This document shows, piece after piece, positions 7,148-15,629 of a stretch of DNA of 64,000 nucleotides. Position numbers and translations under genes: made by a program. Source of the stretch: Alkalisalibacterium limincola (lineage in GTDB: Bacteria > Pseudomonadota > Gammaproteobacteria > Xanthomonadales > Xanthomonadaceae); contig NZ_VRTS01000002.1 in NCBI RefSeq assembly GCF_008017755.1, positions 1 through 64,000 on the forward strand, read 5' to 3'. Within the stretch, counting starts at the first letter, position 1. The number at the start of each line of letters is the position of its first letter. Under the pieces are notes generated by a model. That model saw only the letters and a list, made by a program, of their open reading frames with translations. It was not told the DNA's origin and made no database searches.

Positions 7148-8185
7148 ATGCCCGACACACTCTCGATCGTCCGTCCCGACGACTGGCACCTCCACCTGCG
7201 CGATGGCGCGGCGCTGGCACACACCGTGGCACCCACGGCCCGCGTGTTCGCACGTGCCATCGTGATGCCCAACCTGGCGCCCCCGGTCACCAGCACCGAC
7301 ATGGCCGCCGGATACCGGCAGCGCATCCTCGACGCCGTTCCGGCCGGGATCGATTTCGAGCCGCTGATGGTGCTGTACCTGACCGACGACACCACGGTCG
7401 ACGAGATCCGCCGAGCGCGGGCCTCGGGCTTCGTCCATGCCGCGAAGCTGTACCCGTCCGGGGCCACGACCAACTCCGCCTCCGGCGTCACCGACGTGCG
7501 TCGCCTGTGGCCGGTGCTGGAGGTCATGCAGGAGGTTGACCTGCCATTGCTGGTCCATGGCGAGGTGGTCGACGCCGACATCGATGTGTTCGACCGGGAG
7601 GCGGTCTTCATCGAGCGCCACCTGCAGCCCATCGTCGATACCTTTCCGCGCCTGCGCGTGGTGTTCGAGCACATCACCACGCAGGATGCCGCCCAGTTCG
7701 TGCTGGGGGCGCGCGAGCGCGTGGCGGCCACGCTGACGCCGCAGCACCTGCTGATGAACCGAAACCACCTGCTGGTGGGTGGCCTGCACCCGCACCACTA
7801 CTGCCTGCCGGTCCTCAAGCGCCGCACCCACCAGGAGGCGCTGCGCGAGGTCGTGGCCAGCGGGAATCCGCGTTTCTTCCTGGGCACCGATTCCGCGCCG
7901 CACGCGCGCGGCGACAAGGAGTCCGCCTGCGGTTGCGCGGGCTGCTTCTCGGCACCCGCGGCGCTGCCGCTGTACGCGCACTTCTTCGAGGAGATGGGCT
8001 GCCTGGACAAGCTCGAAGCGTTCGCCAGCCACCATGGCGCCGACTTCTACGGCCTGCCGCGCAACACCGACACGGTCACGCTGGTTCGTGAAGACTGGCA
8101 GGTGCCGGGGTCGCTGGACTTCGGTGCCGGCGAGATCGTGCCGTACTGGGCCGGACGCACGCTGGGCTGGCGACTGGCCGGCTGA
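7148..8185 (+). CDS. pyrC: dihydroorotase
   Basis: Cyclises carbamoyl-aspartate to dihydroorotate, third step of pyrimidine synthesis, in the cytoplasm. At 345 residues it has the length of type II (PyrC) enzymes. Metal ligands are visible: H14 and H16 in [10 protein letters not shown], the bridging lysine K100 in [12 protein letters not shown]137 in LLVHGEV, H175 in FEHITT, and catalytic D248 in GTDSAPH. The ATG at 7148 is chosen over an in-frame ATG at 7118, since the family begins shortly before the HLH motif and 7118 overlaps the -10 box. Confidence 0.96.
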   Translation: MPDTLSIVRPDDWHLHLRDGAALAHTVAPTARVFARAIVMPNLAPPVTSTDMAAGYRQRILDAVPAGIDFEPLMVLYLTDDTTVDEIRRARASGFVHAAKLYPSGATTNSASGVTDVRRLWPVLEVMQEVDLPLLVHGEVVDADIDVFDREAVFIERHLQPIVDTFPRLRVVFEHITTQDAAQFVLGARERVAATLTPQHLLMNRNHLLVGGLHPHHYCLPVLKRRTHQEALREVVASGNPRFFLGTDSAPHARGDKESACGCAGCFSAPAALPLYAHFFEEMGCLDKLEAFASHHGADFYGLPRNTDTVTLVREDWQVPGSLDFGAGEIVPYWAGRTLGWRLAG

Positions 8186-8206
8186 CGCCGGCCAGCTGCA
8201 CCGGGG

Positions 8207-8410
8207 TCAGTTGACGACGAAGCTGACGCGCAGGTTCACGCGCCACTCCTGCACTTTCCCGGCATCGTCGGTGACGACCTTGATCTCGTTCACCCACGCA
8301 CCCTTGATGCCCTTGACGGACTCGGCGCACTTGCTCAGTCCCTGCTGGACCGCGTCCTCCATGCTCTTGGGGGACGAGGCGTTCAGTTCGATGACCTTGG
8401 CAACAGACAT
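8207..8410 (-). CDS. dodecin family flavin-binding protein
   Basis: Encodes 67 residues, the normal size for dodecin, which assembles into a hollow dodecamer that stores or buffers flavin. Typical features are MSVAKVIEL, SMEDAVQQGLSK, the conserved W in KGAWVNEIKV, and the closing strand EWRVNLRVSF. The start has a strong AGGAGGT 6 nt upstream. It is a single gene between pyrC (convergent) and the SLC13 permease. Confidence 0.9.
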   Translation of the reverse strand: MSVAKVIELNASSPKSMEDAVQQGLSKCAESVKGIKGAWVNEIKVVTDDAGKVQEWRVNLRVSFVVN

Positions 8411-8532
8411 GGTGACCTCCTGTGTCGATGGGCTCCCCCGTACCCGCCTGGGCGGGTTGTTCCACGCTACGCCGATGGCCGCGCAGGCGCGACCCTGCGA
8501 GCGCCTGCGCTTCAGCTTGCCGACCGCCGAAC

Positions 8533-10482
8533 TCAGCCCTGGAGCGGCCACACCAGCAGCAGCATCGGGATGCTGACCACGATCACCAGTAGCTGCACCG
8601 GCAGGCCCAGGCGCCAGTAGTCGCCGAAGCGGAAGCCGCCCGGGCCGAGGATCAGCGTGTTGTTCTGGTGCCCGATCGGCGTCAGGAACGCGCACGAGGC
8701 GCCCACCGCCACCGCCATCAGGAACGGGTCGGCGCTCACGCCGATCGCGCTGGCCGCGCCGATCGCGATCGGGCACATCACCGCGGCGGTGGCCGCGTTG
8801 TTCATCAGGTCCGACAGCGTCATCGTCACCACCAGGATCAGCGCGAGCCCGGCCACGGCATGGCCCTGGGCCACGGTATCGAGCAGGAAGCGCGCGATCA
8901 GGTCGGCGGTGCCGGTGGCCTCCATCGCCCCGGCCACCGGGATCAGGGCCGCCAGCAGGACGACCACCGGCCAGTCGATCGCGTTGTACACGTCGCGCGG
9001 CGGCACGGTGCGCAGCACCATCGAGGCCAGCACGCCGAGCGCGAAGGAGACGGCGGCCGGCACCAGGCCAAACGCGGCGCCGCCCACGGCCAGTGCCATG
9101 ATCGCCGAGGCGGTGATCGCCTTGCGCTTGTCGGGGATGCGCAGCTCGCGCTCGGCCAGCGGGACGCCACCGAAGTCGGAGGCGAATTCGGAGATGGCTT
9201 CCGGCGTGCCCTGCACCAGCAGCAGGTCGCCGTCGCGGAAATCCTGTGAGCGCAGCCGCTTCATCGATCGTTCGCCCTCGCGCGAAAGGGCGAGCAGGTT
9301 GATGCTGTAGCGCGTGCGCAGGTTCAGGTCGCTGGCGCTGCGCCCGGCAAGGCGCGAGCCGGGCAGCACGGCGATTTCCTGCAGCACCACGGCGCTGCGG
9401 GTGGAGTCCTCGTCTTCTTCTTCGTCCTTGCCGTCAGTCTCGGCGCCGTCTCCATCCTCGTCCGGCCCCCCTTTGCTTACGGCTGCAGTGTCGTCGCGGG
9501 CGGATGCCCCGGCATGCCCCTCATCTGCGGTCGTGGGCGGACCGTCACCCGCTTCCTTCGCCTTCTTCGCGGCTTCTCCGAGGTCCTTCCTGCGCACTTC
9601 CTCCTCGAGCTTCAGGCCGAGGCTCGACAGCACGTCGGCCAGTGCGTCGGCCTCGGCCTCGACCACCAGGATGTCGCCCACGCGCAGGCGCCGGCCGGGG
9701 TTCGGGGCGTGGACGTGGAACTCGCTGCGGACGATGCCCACCACCTGGGCGTCATTCTCGTCCAGCACCACCTCGACCTCGCGCACCGACTTCCCGACCG
9801 CCTTGGAACCCTCCGGCACCCGGACCTCGGTCAGGTAGGCGCCGGTGTCGAAGCCTTCCGCGGCGGCGTTCTTGCGCCTGGGCACCAGCTTCCAGCCCCC
9901 GAGGATGATCAGCAGCACGCCGGCCACGGCCACCGTCACGCCGACCGGGGCGAAGTCGAACATCGCGAACGATCCATCGCCCGCCTCCTGGCGGAAGCCG
10001 GACACGATCAGGTTCGGCGGTGTACCGATCAGCGTGGTCATGCCGCCGAGGATCGAGCCGAAGGCCAGCGGCATCAGCACCTGCCCGGGCGCGAGCTCCT
10101 GCTTGCGTGCGATCTGGATCGCCACCGGCATCAGCAGGGCCAGCGCGCCGACGTTGTTCATGAAGGCCGACAGGAACGCACCCAGCGCGGTCAGTGCCGC
10201 GATCGCCAGCATCGGCCCCGACTTGGCGGGGAGGACCGTGCGCGTCACAGCGTCGATCGCGCCGGAGGTCTGCAGCCCGCGGCTGAGCACCAGCACGCAG
10301 GCCACGGTGATCACCGCAGGGTGGCCGAATCCGGCGAAGGCCCCGACGGCCGGCACCAGCCCGGCCAGCACGCAGGCCAGCAGCGCGCCGGCCGCCACCA
10401 TGTCGTGCCGCCAGCGCCCCCACAGGAACATGCCGACGGTCGCGGCAAGGATGGCGAGGATGGTGATCTGGTCGAAGCTCAT
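8533..10482 (-). CDS. SLC13-family permease with two TrkA-C domains
   Basis: Encodes 649 residues. An N-terminal block of transmembrane helices (1-200) contains the re-entrant motif FMNNVGALALLMPV and GTPPNLIVSG. Then come two cytoplasmic RCK_C/TrkA_C domains (about 215-295 and 362-440) and a second membrane half with LMNNAATAAVMCPIA and PIGHQNNTLILGPGGF. This is the DASS/CitT-like layout for divalent anion (sulfate, dicarboxylate) transport with nucleotide-sensing domains. Unusually, residues 300-362 between the two TrkA_C domains form a low-complexity acidic linker rich in D, E, G and K. Start MSFDQ is preferred; a longer reading to 10641 has no family resemblance. Confidence 0.85.
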   Translation of the reverse strand: MSFDQITILAILAATVGMFLWGRWRHDMVAAGALLACVLAGLVPAVGAFAGFGHPAVITVACVLVLSRGLQTSGAIDAVTRTVLPAKSGPMLAIAALTALGAFLSAFMNNVGALALLMPVAIQIARKQELAPGQVLMPLAFGSILGGMTTLIGTPPNLIVSGFRQEAGDGSFAMFDFAPVGVTVAVAGVLLIILGGWKLVPRRKNAAAEGFDTGAYLTEVRVPEGSKAVGKSVREVEVVLDENDAQVVGIVRSEFHVHAPNPGRRLRVGDILVVEAEADALADVLSSLGLKLEEEVRRKDLGEAAKKAKEAGDGPPTTADEGHAGASARDDTAAVSKGGPDEDGDGAETDGKDEEEDEDSTRSAVVLQEIAVLPGSRLAGRSASDLNLRTRYSINLLALSREGERSMKRLRSQDFRDGDLLLVQGTPEAISEFASDFGGVPLAERELRIPDKRKAITASAIMALAVGGAAFGLVPAAVSFALGVLASMVLRTVPPRDVYNAIDWPVVVLLAALIPVAGAMEATGTADLIARFLLDTVAQGHAVAGLALILVVTMTLSDLMNNAATAAVMCPIAIGAASAIGVSADPFLMAVAVGASCAFLTPIGHQNNTLILGPGGFRFGDYWRLGLPVQLLVIVVSIPMLLLVWPLQG

Positions 10483-10598
10483 TGGGTGGCGTCCCTTCCC
10501 GCCGCGTCGATCGTGGTCCGGGGTCATCTTCCCATCGCCGGGCAGCGTTGGGAAAACGCGCGCGTCATAATGACGCCTCTCCCTTACCGAGATGCCCA

Positions 10599-11270
10599 AT
10601 GACCCAGCTCGACACGATCGAACGCACCACCGGCGAAGCACCGCGATTCAGCATCCTCTGGCTGCACGGCCTGGGTGCGGATGGCAACGACTTCGCACCG
10701 ATCGTGCCCGAGCTGGTCCGGCCGGGCTGGCCGGCACTGCGCTTCGTGTTCCCGCACGCCCCGATGCGGGCGGTGACGGTGAACGGCGGCATGCGCATGC
10801 GCGCGTGGTACGACCTGCTGTCGATCGATCTTGGCGAGCGCCGCGAGGACGAAACCGGCGTGCGCGAGTCGATCGCCCAGGTGGAGGCGCTGATCGATGC
10901 GGAAGTCGCGCGGGGCATTGCGCCCGAGCGCATCGTCCTGGCCGGGTTCTCGCAGGGCGCGGCGATCGCGCTGGCCGCTGGCCTGCGCCGTACCGCACCG
11001 CTTGCCGGCGTGGTGGCGCTGTCGGGCTACCTGCCGCTGCCGCAGGCCAGCCTGGCCGAGGCCACGCCGGTCGGCCTGTCCTTGCCGGTGTTCATGGCAC
11101 ACGGCAGCCAGGACCCGGTGGTTCCGGAGGTGTTGGGCACGCGCAGTCGCGATGCGCTGGTCCAGGCGGGCATGCAGGTGGACTGGCACAGCTACCCGAT
11201 GCCGCATTCGGTGTGTGCCGAGGAAGTGCGTGACCTGGGCGACTGGCTGAGCGCGCGCTTTGGCGCCTGA
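10599..11270 (+). CDS. phospholipase/carboxylesterase family alpha/beta hydrolase
   Basis: Encodes 223 residues of the small carboxylesterase II family (like Pseudomonas EstB and acyl-protein thioesterases), cleaving short-chain esters. The catalytic triad is S118 in GFSQGAA, D172 in HGSQDPVV and H203 in MPHSV; the oxyanion segment LHGLGADGNDF precedes. No signal peptide, so cytoplasmic. A CATAAT -10 element lies at 10566-10571, divergent from the permease gene. It is followed by the LytTR regulator 81 bp downstream. Confidence 0.9.
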   Translation: MTQLDTIERTTGEAPRFSILWLHGLGADGNDFAPIVPELVRPGWPALRFVFPHAPMRAVTVNGGMRMRAWYDLLSIDLGERREDETGVRESIAQVEALIDAEVARGIAPERIVLAGFSQGAAIALAAGLRRTAPLAGVVALSGYLPLPQASLAEATPVGLSLPVFMAHGSQDPVVPEVLGTRSRDALVQAGMQVDWHSYPMPHSVCAEEVRDLGDWLSARFGA

Positions 11271-11351
11271 GCGGGGCGGTCCGGGTTGCGGCACATGGCG
11301 CGTGCCGGTGTGCCTCGTTAAGATCGTCAGGGCTTGGCGCGGGGAACCGGC

Positions 11352-12074
11352 ATGAAGACATTGATCGTCGATGACGAGGCGTTGGCCCGCGGGCGCATGC
11401 GCGGCCTGCTCGGGGAACTGGGCGACGTGGAGGTGGTCGGCGAGGCGGCCCATGGCCGGGAGGCGCTCGAGCAGGTGCAGGCCCTGCAGCCGGAGCTGCT
11501 GCTGCTCGACATCCAGATGCCCGGCATGGACGGCCTTGAAGTGGCGCGTCACGTGGCCGGTTTCGATCATCCCCCGGCGGTGGTGTTCTGCACCGCCTAC
11601 GACGAGCACGCCCTGGCGGCCTTCGAGGCCAATGCGGTGGACTACGTGGTCAAGCCGGTGCGGCTGGAACGCCTTCGCGCGGCGATCGACAAGGCGCGCC
11701 GCTACGCGACGTCGGATCTCGAGCCGGTCAACGGCACGCGCCAGCGCACCCACCTGTGCGCACGCCTGCGCGGCACGCTGCGGCTGATCCCCGTCGAAGA
11801 CGTGCGCTTCCTGCAGGCCGAGGAGAAGTACGTGGTCGTCTACCACGCCGGCGGCGAGGACCTCATCGAGGACTCCCTGAAATCGCTGGAGTCGGAGTTC
11901 GGCGAGCGCTTCCTGCGCATCCACCGCAACTGCCTGGTGGCGCGCAGCGAACTGGTGGAATTGCGCCGTACACCGGATTCGCAGGTGCGTGTCCAGCTGC
12001 GCCACCACGACGAGCCGCTGGAGGTCAGCCGCCGCTGCGTGTCCAGCCTGCGCGAGGCGATCCGTACAATGTAG
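11352..12074 (+). CDS. algR: LytTR response regulator (AlgR-like)
   Basis: Encodes 240 residues: a receiver domain (1-120) with acidic pocket DDE at 7-9, phospho-acceptor D53 in LLLLDIQMPG and conserved K in VVKPV, then a LytTR DNA-binding domain (about 140-240: RLRGTLRLIPVEDVRFLQAEEKY... FLRIHRNCLVAR). In Pseudomonas AlgR controls alginate, twitching and virulence genes, and algR lies before hemC as it does here. No partner histidine kinase gene adjoins it in this window, so its kinase must be elsewhere. The start has only a weak ribosome site (GGGG). Confidence 0.88.
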   Translation: MKTLIVDDEALARGRMRGLLGELGDVEVVGEAAHGREALEQVQALQPELLLLDIQMPGMDGLEVARHVAGFDHPPAVVFCTAYDEHALAAFEANAVDYVVKPVRLERLRAAIDKARRYATSDLEPVNGTRQRTHLCARLRGTLRLIPVEDVRFLQAEEKYVVVYHAGGEDLIEDSLKSLESEFGERFLRIHRNCLVARSELVELRRTPDSQVRVQLRHHDEPLEVSRRCVSSLREAIRTM

Positions 12075-12116
12075 GCCGCGCGGCCCATCGCCGTGTCGCC
12101 CCCACCTGGAGATGAT

Positions 12117-13028
12117 GTGACCACGATCCGCCTGGCCACCCGAGAAAGCGCCCTGGCCCTGTGGCAGACCCGGCATGTGGCCGGCCTGCTGCGTGCCGCC
12201 CACCCCGGCGTGCAGGTCGAGCTGGTGCCGATGACCACCCGTGGCGACCAGGTGCTGGATACGCCGCTGGCCAAGATCGGCGGCAAGGGCCTGTTCCTGA
12301 AGGAACTGGAGGTGGCGATGCAGGAGGGGCGTGCCGACGCCGCGGTGCATTCGATGAAGGACGTGCCGATGGCGCTGGAGCCGGGCTTCATGCTCGCCGC
12401 CATCCTCGAGCGCGCCGATCCGTTCGATGCGTTCGTGTCGAACAGCCACGACACTCTGGCCGGGCTGCCGGCAGGGGCCGTGGTCGGCACCTCCTCGCTG
12501 CGCCGCCAGGCCCAGGTGCGCGCACTGCGCCCCGACCTGGAAGTGCGCGACCTGCGCGGCAACGTGCAGACCCGCCTGGGCAAGCTCGATGGCGGCGACT
12601 ACGACGCGATCCTGCTGGCCTGCGCCGGCCTGGAGCGCCTGGGCCTGGGCGAGCGCATCCGCTCGCGGCTGGTGGCGCCGGACTGGGTGCCGGCGGTGGC
12701 GCAGGGCGCGATCGGCATCGAATGCCGTGACGGCGATACCGGGGTGGCCAGCCTGTTCGCGCCCCTGGTGCACGCCGAGACCACCGTGTGCGTCGGCGCG
12801 GAGCGCGCGATGAACCTGCGCCTGCACGGCAGCTGCCACGTGCCGGTGGCGGGTTTCGCGACCCTGGCGGGCGGTCGCCTGCACCTGCAGGGGCTGGTCG
12901 GGGAAGTCGACAGCGGACGCTGTGTTCGCGCCGAGGCCGAGGGCCCGGCCGAGGAGGCCGACGCACTTGGCCAGCGCGTGGCCGAGGCCTTGCTGGCGCA
13001 GGGTGCCGAGGCGATGCTGCGCGGTTGA
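12117..13028 (+). CDS. hemC: hydroxymethylbilane synthase (porphobilinogen deaminase)
   Basis: Joins four porphobilinogens into hydroxymethylbilane in heme synthesis. The 303-residue protein shows [33 protein letters not shown] and [11 protein letters not shown]240 in RLHGSCHVP is the residue that carries the dipyrromethane cofactor. GTG start 12117 is chosen because GGAG sits 5 nt upstream and the sequence [10 protein letters not shown] follows at once, as in the family. A TACAAT box (12065-12070) inside the end of algR may give hemC its own promoter. No hemD follows. Confidence 0.95.
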   Translation: MTTIRLATRESALALWQTRHVAGLLRAAHPGVQVELVPMTTRGDQVLDTPLAKIGGKGLFLKELEVAMQEGRADAAVHSMKDVPMALEPGFMLAAILERADPFDAFVSNSHDTLAGLPAGAVVGTSSLRRQAQVRALRPDLEVRDLRGNVQTRLGKLDGGDYDAILLACAGLERLGLGERIRSRLVAPDWVPAVAQGAIGIECRDGDTGVASLFAPLVHAETTVCVGAERAMNLRLHGSCHVPVAGFATLAGGRLHLQGLVGEVDSGRCVRAEAEGPAEEADALGQRVAEALLAQGAEAMLRG

Positions 13029-13073
13029 GGCCGGGTCGCCGCGGCAAAGCTGCCCCGGCGCCACGTCACCGGA

Positions 13074-13835
13074 TCAGAAGAACTTGTAGACCAGGTTCAG
13101 CGTGGTCAGGGTGTCGGTGCTCTTGCGGCCGGGGTCGGTCTGGGTGTTGTGCCGCGCCTGCAGGCCCACCTTGAGCGCCATCGAGGCATTGATCGCCACC
13201 GCCAGTCCGAGGTCGTTCTGCGCGAAGGTGTTGTCGCTGCCGGACTCCATCAGGAAGTCGTTGGTGACCTGCGTGGTCTCGGTGAGCTGGTGGGAGAACT
13301 CCAGCGTGCCGCGCACGATCATCTCGTTCTCGATCGCCTGCGTGCTGGCGTAGCGCGCGCGGCGGTAACCCGGGCCGATCGACGTGGCCAGCTTGGTCTC
13401 GTCGGTGTCGATGAACTTGTGGCCGTAGCCGACCGCGATCGTGGCCTGGTAATCGTAGGCGGCGAAGTCGTCACGCTCGTAGCGCAGCGAACTGATCCAC
13501 GACGAGCGCTCGGTCAGGTTGAGTGCGCTGGAACCGGCCACCTGGTAGCGGTTGGCGGTGGTCTGCAAGCGCGTCTCGGGGATGCCGTCGCCATCGAAGT
13601 CGGCCGTCACCTCGCCGCGTGCACGCAGTCCCGCGAACGAGAAGCGGTGGGTCCAGTCCGCGTCCTCCTTCTTGAACGCCAGGCGCGCGTTGAGGTTCTC
13701 CGCGCGCGAGTTGCCGCGCGCCATCGACAGGCCGAGCTCGCCGGTGCCCGACCAGCCTTCTTCGGCCAGTGCGGGGGCAGCGGGAAGCACCAGGGCCGCG
13801 GCGACGGCCAGCAGGGTGGGGAGGGGGTGGCGCAT
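13074..13835 (-). CDS. DUF481 outer-membrane protein
   Basis: Encodes 253 residues with a cleavable signal peptide (…VLPAAPALA). The mature part is a series of amphipathic beta strands ending in an aromatic C-terminus (NLVYKFF), the outer-membrane insertion signal. The DUF481 family (YdiY-like) is recognisable from GLSMARGNSRAENLNARLAF and the later SIGPGYRRARY. Probably a small barrel of unknown role, sometimes linked to salt stress. Convergent with hemC. Confidence 0.85.
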   Translation of the reverse strand: MRHPLPTLLAVAAALVLPAAPALAEEGWSGTGELGLSMARGNSRAENLNARLAFKKEDADWTHRFSFAGLRARGEVTADFDGDGIPETRLQTTANRYQVAGSSALNLTERSSWISSLRYERDDFAAYDYQATIAVGYGHKFIDTDETKLATSIGPGYRRARYASTQAIENEMIVRGTLEFSHQLTETTQVTNDFLMESGSDNTFAQNDLGLAVAINASMALKVGLQARHNTQTDPGRKSTDTLTTLNLVYKFF

Positions 13836-13916
13836 CGTGGATCCTTTGCGGGGCTCGAATCAGCCCGCAAGGATAGGGGGAGGCCGATGGCGGGGCAAAC
13901 GCGGTCCGCGCGGGAT

Positions 13917-14867
13917 TCAGCCGGCAGTCGGGTAGTAGCGCGACACCACGTGGCGGGCCTCGGCGAAGAACAACCAGCGCTCCAGCAGCGCCCCGCCCTG
14001 GAAGCACAGCACCGCCAGGGCCAGGGCCGGAAACGCCAGGCCGGGCAGGGCCCAGGCCAGGGCGAAACCGCCTGCCGGCAGTGCCACCCCCAGCACCAGC
14101 GCCGCCAGGCGCATGACCCCGGCGTGCTTGCGCGCGAACACGAAGACCATCTCGCGGGTGATGTAGTTCGCCTCGCTGTGGGGCGCCTCCAGGCCGGTGA
14201 CGCGGGCGTCGGCGGGCACCTGGCCCTGCAGGCCGACCGCGCTGGTCGCGCTGCCCGGCAGGGGCATCGCTGCAATTCGACGCCAATAGGCCAGCTTCAC
14301 CACGCCGAGCGCCACCGCCGCGAGCAGCAGCGGCGCCAGGGCACCGCTGCCCATTGGCACGCCGCCGGCGACCAGCACGCCCCAAAGCCACAGCCAGCCA
14401 CCCAGCAGCGCGAACGCCATGAAGGCCGCCGGCACCAGCGGATTCGCCCAGGCCGGTATGGTGCGCAGCGAGGCGTAGATCATGGCGGTGGCGAACAGCG
14501 TGGCCACCGCCAGCACGATCAACACCACGCCCAGCACCGACACCCACACCCCGGCATCGCGCCAGACCAGCCAGGCGGCCAGCAGGGCGACGGGAAACAG
14601 CAGCAGCGCCAGCACGCCCTCGCGTGAAAGCCAGGAACTGCGCCACTGGCTCAGCGCCCGCCACGCCCGCTGCGGCTGCCCCAGGTGGCCGAGCGAGCAC
14701 AGCAGCCCCGCCGCCGTCAGCACCAGGCCGGTGGCAAACGCCGGCAGCAGCACGGCCGCGCCGGGCGCCGTGTCGATGAAGGCCAGCACGAACCCGAGCC
14801 AGGCCAGCAGCCCGAGGCCGGAGCCCGACAAGGTCGTGAAGAACAGGATGGACAGGGCGGGCTTCAT
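13917..14867 (-). CDS. soeC: DmsC/SoeC-type membrane anchor subunit
   Basis: Encodes 316 residues with eight or nine transmembrane helices, of the DmsC anchor family, which docks a cytoplasmic molybdo-enzyme to the membrane and passes electrons to quinone. It begins MKPALSILFFTTLSGSGLGLL, as these anchors do. Its ATG overlaps the stop of the Fe-S subunit gene by 4 bases, so the two are translationally coupled. It ends the operon with the iron-sulfur and molybdenum subunits. Assignment to SoeC rather than DmsC rests on the type of its catalytic partner at 17427-20262. Confidence 0.8.
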   Translation of the reverse strand: MKPALSILFFTTLSGSGLGLLAWLGFVLAFIDTAPGAAVLLPAFATGLVLTAAGLLCSLGHLGQPQRAWRALSQWRSSWLSREGVLALLLFPVALLAAWLVWRDAGVWVSVLGVVLIVLAVATLFATAMIYASLRTIPAWANPLVPAAFMAFALLGGWLWLWGVLVAGGVPMGSGALAPLLLAAVALGVVKLAYWRRIAAMPLPGSATSAVGLQGQVPADARVTGLEAPHSEANYITREMVFVFARKHAGVMRLAALVLGVALPAGGFALAWALPGLAFPALALAVLCFQGGALLERWLFFAEARHVVSRYYPTAG

Positions 14868-15625
14868 CGGCTCAGCACCCGGTCGAGCCAGCGCAGCACC
14901 GGCGGCAGCTGGCCGGCGTCGAGTGACGCCTCGCGCTCGGGCTGCGCGGCCCCGCCGGATGCGCCGCCGCCCCGGCGTGGGCGGGGTGGCAGGTAGCGGT
15001 TCACCGGTGCATAGCCCAGTTCCGGCATCAGCGCCTGGCCACCGCGCCGGGCCACCAGCTGCGAGACCGCCGAGTCCGGGTCGCCCAGGTCGCCGAAGTG
15101 CCGTGCACGCGTGGGGCAGGCCTGCACGCAGGCGGGCTGGCGATCGACTTCCTCCAGCTGCTCGTTGTAGATGCGGTCCACGCACAACGTGCACTTCTTC
15201 ATGACCCCATCCACCGTGGAGTACTCGCGCGCGCCGTAGGGGCAGGCCCAGCTGCACAGCTGGCAGCCGATGCACTTGTCCGCATCCACCAGCACGATGC
15301 CGTCCTCGGCGCGCTTGTAGCTGGCCCCGGTCGGGCACACCGTCACGCAGGCGGCGTTGTCGCAGTGCAGGCACGAACGCGGGAAGTGCAGCGTCAACGG
15401 CGTGGGCGAATCGCCCGGCGCAGGCGAGACCTCGTAGCTGTGCACGCGGTTGAGCCACACGCCCAGCGGTTCGACCCCATGGACGTCCTCGTCGACCAGC
15501 GGGCCGGCGAAACCCCCGTCGTTCCATTCCTTGCAGCTCACCGCGCAGGCATGGCAGCCCACGCAGGTGTCCAGGTCGATCACCAGGCCGAGCTTGCGGC
15601 GGGTCGTGGCGGGAAGGTCGGTCAT
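14864..15625 (-). CDS. soeB: four-cluster iron-sulfur electron-transfer subunit (SoeB-like)
   Basis: Encodes 253 residues with four 4Fe-4S cysteine sets: CVGCHACAVSC, CLHCDNAACVTVCPTG, CIGCQLCSWACPYG, and the split set containing CTLCVDR and CVQACPT. This is the DmsB/PsrB type that wires a molybdopterin subunit to a membrane quinone site. No Tat signal, so the complex faces the cytoplasm. The C-terminal 50 residues are a variable proline- and glycine-rich tail. It lies 4 bp after the SLC13 permease gene and overlaps the anchor gene. Confidence 0.88.
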   Translation of the reverse strand: MTDLPATTRRKLGLVIDLDTCVGCHACAVSCKEWNDGGFAGPLVDEDVHGVEPLGVWLNRVHSYEVSPAPGDSPTPLTLHFPRSCLHCDNAACVTVCPTGASYKRAEDGIVLVDADKCIGCQLCSWACPYGAREYSTVDGVMKKCTLCVDRIYNEQLEEVDRQPACVQACPTRARHFGDLGDPDSAVSQLVARRGGQALMPELGYAPVNRYLPPRPRRGGGASGGAAQPEREASLDAGQLPPVLRWLDRVLSR

Positions 15626-15629
15626 GTGC

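Noticed and set aside
4873-7731. A 950-codon open frame on the minus strand across the transporter, reductase and pyrC
   Set aside because: It is antisense to three well-supported genes, is rich in R, A, G, H and Q, and has no domain; high GC leaves the opposite frame open by chance.
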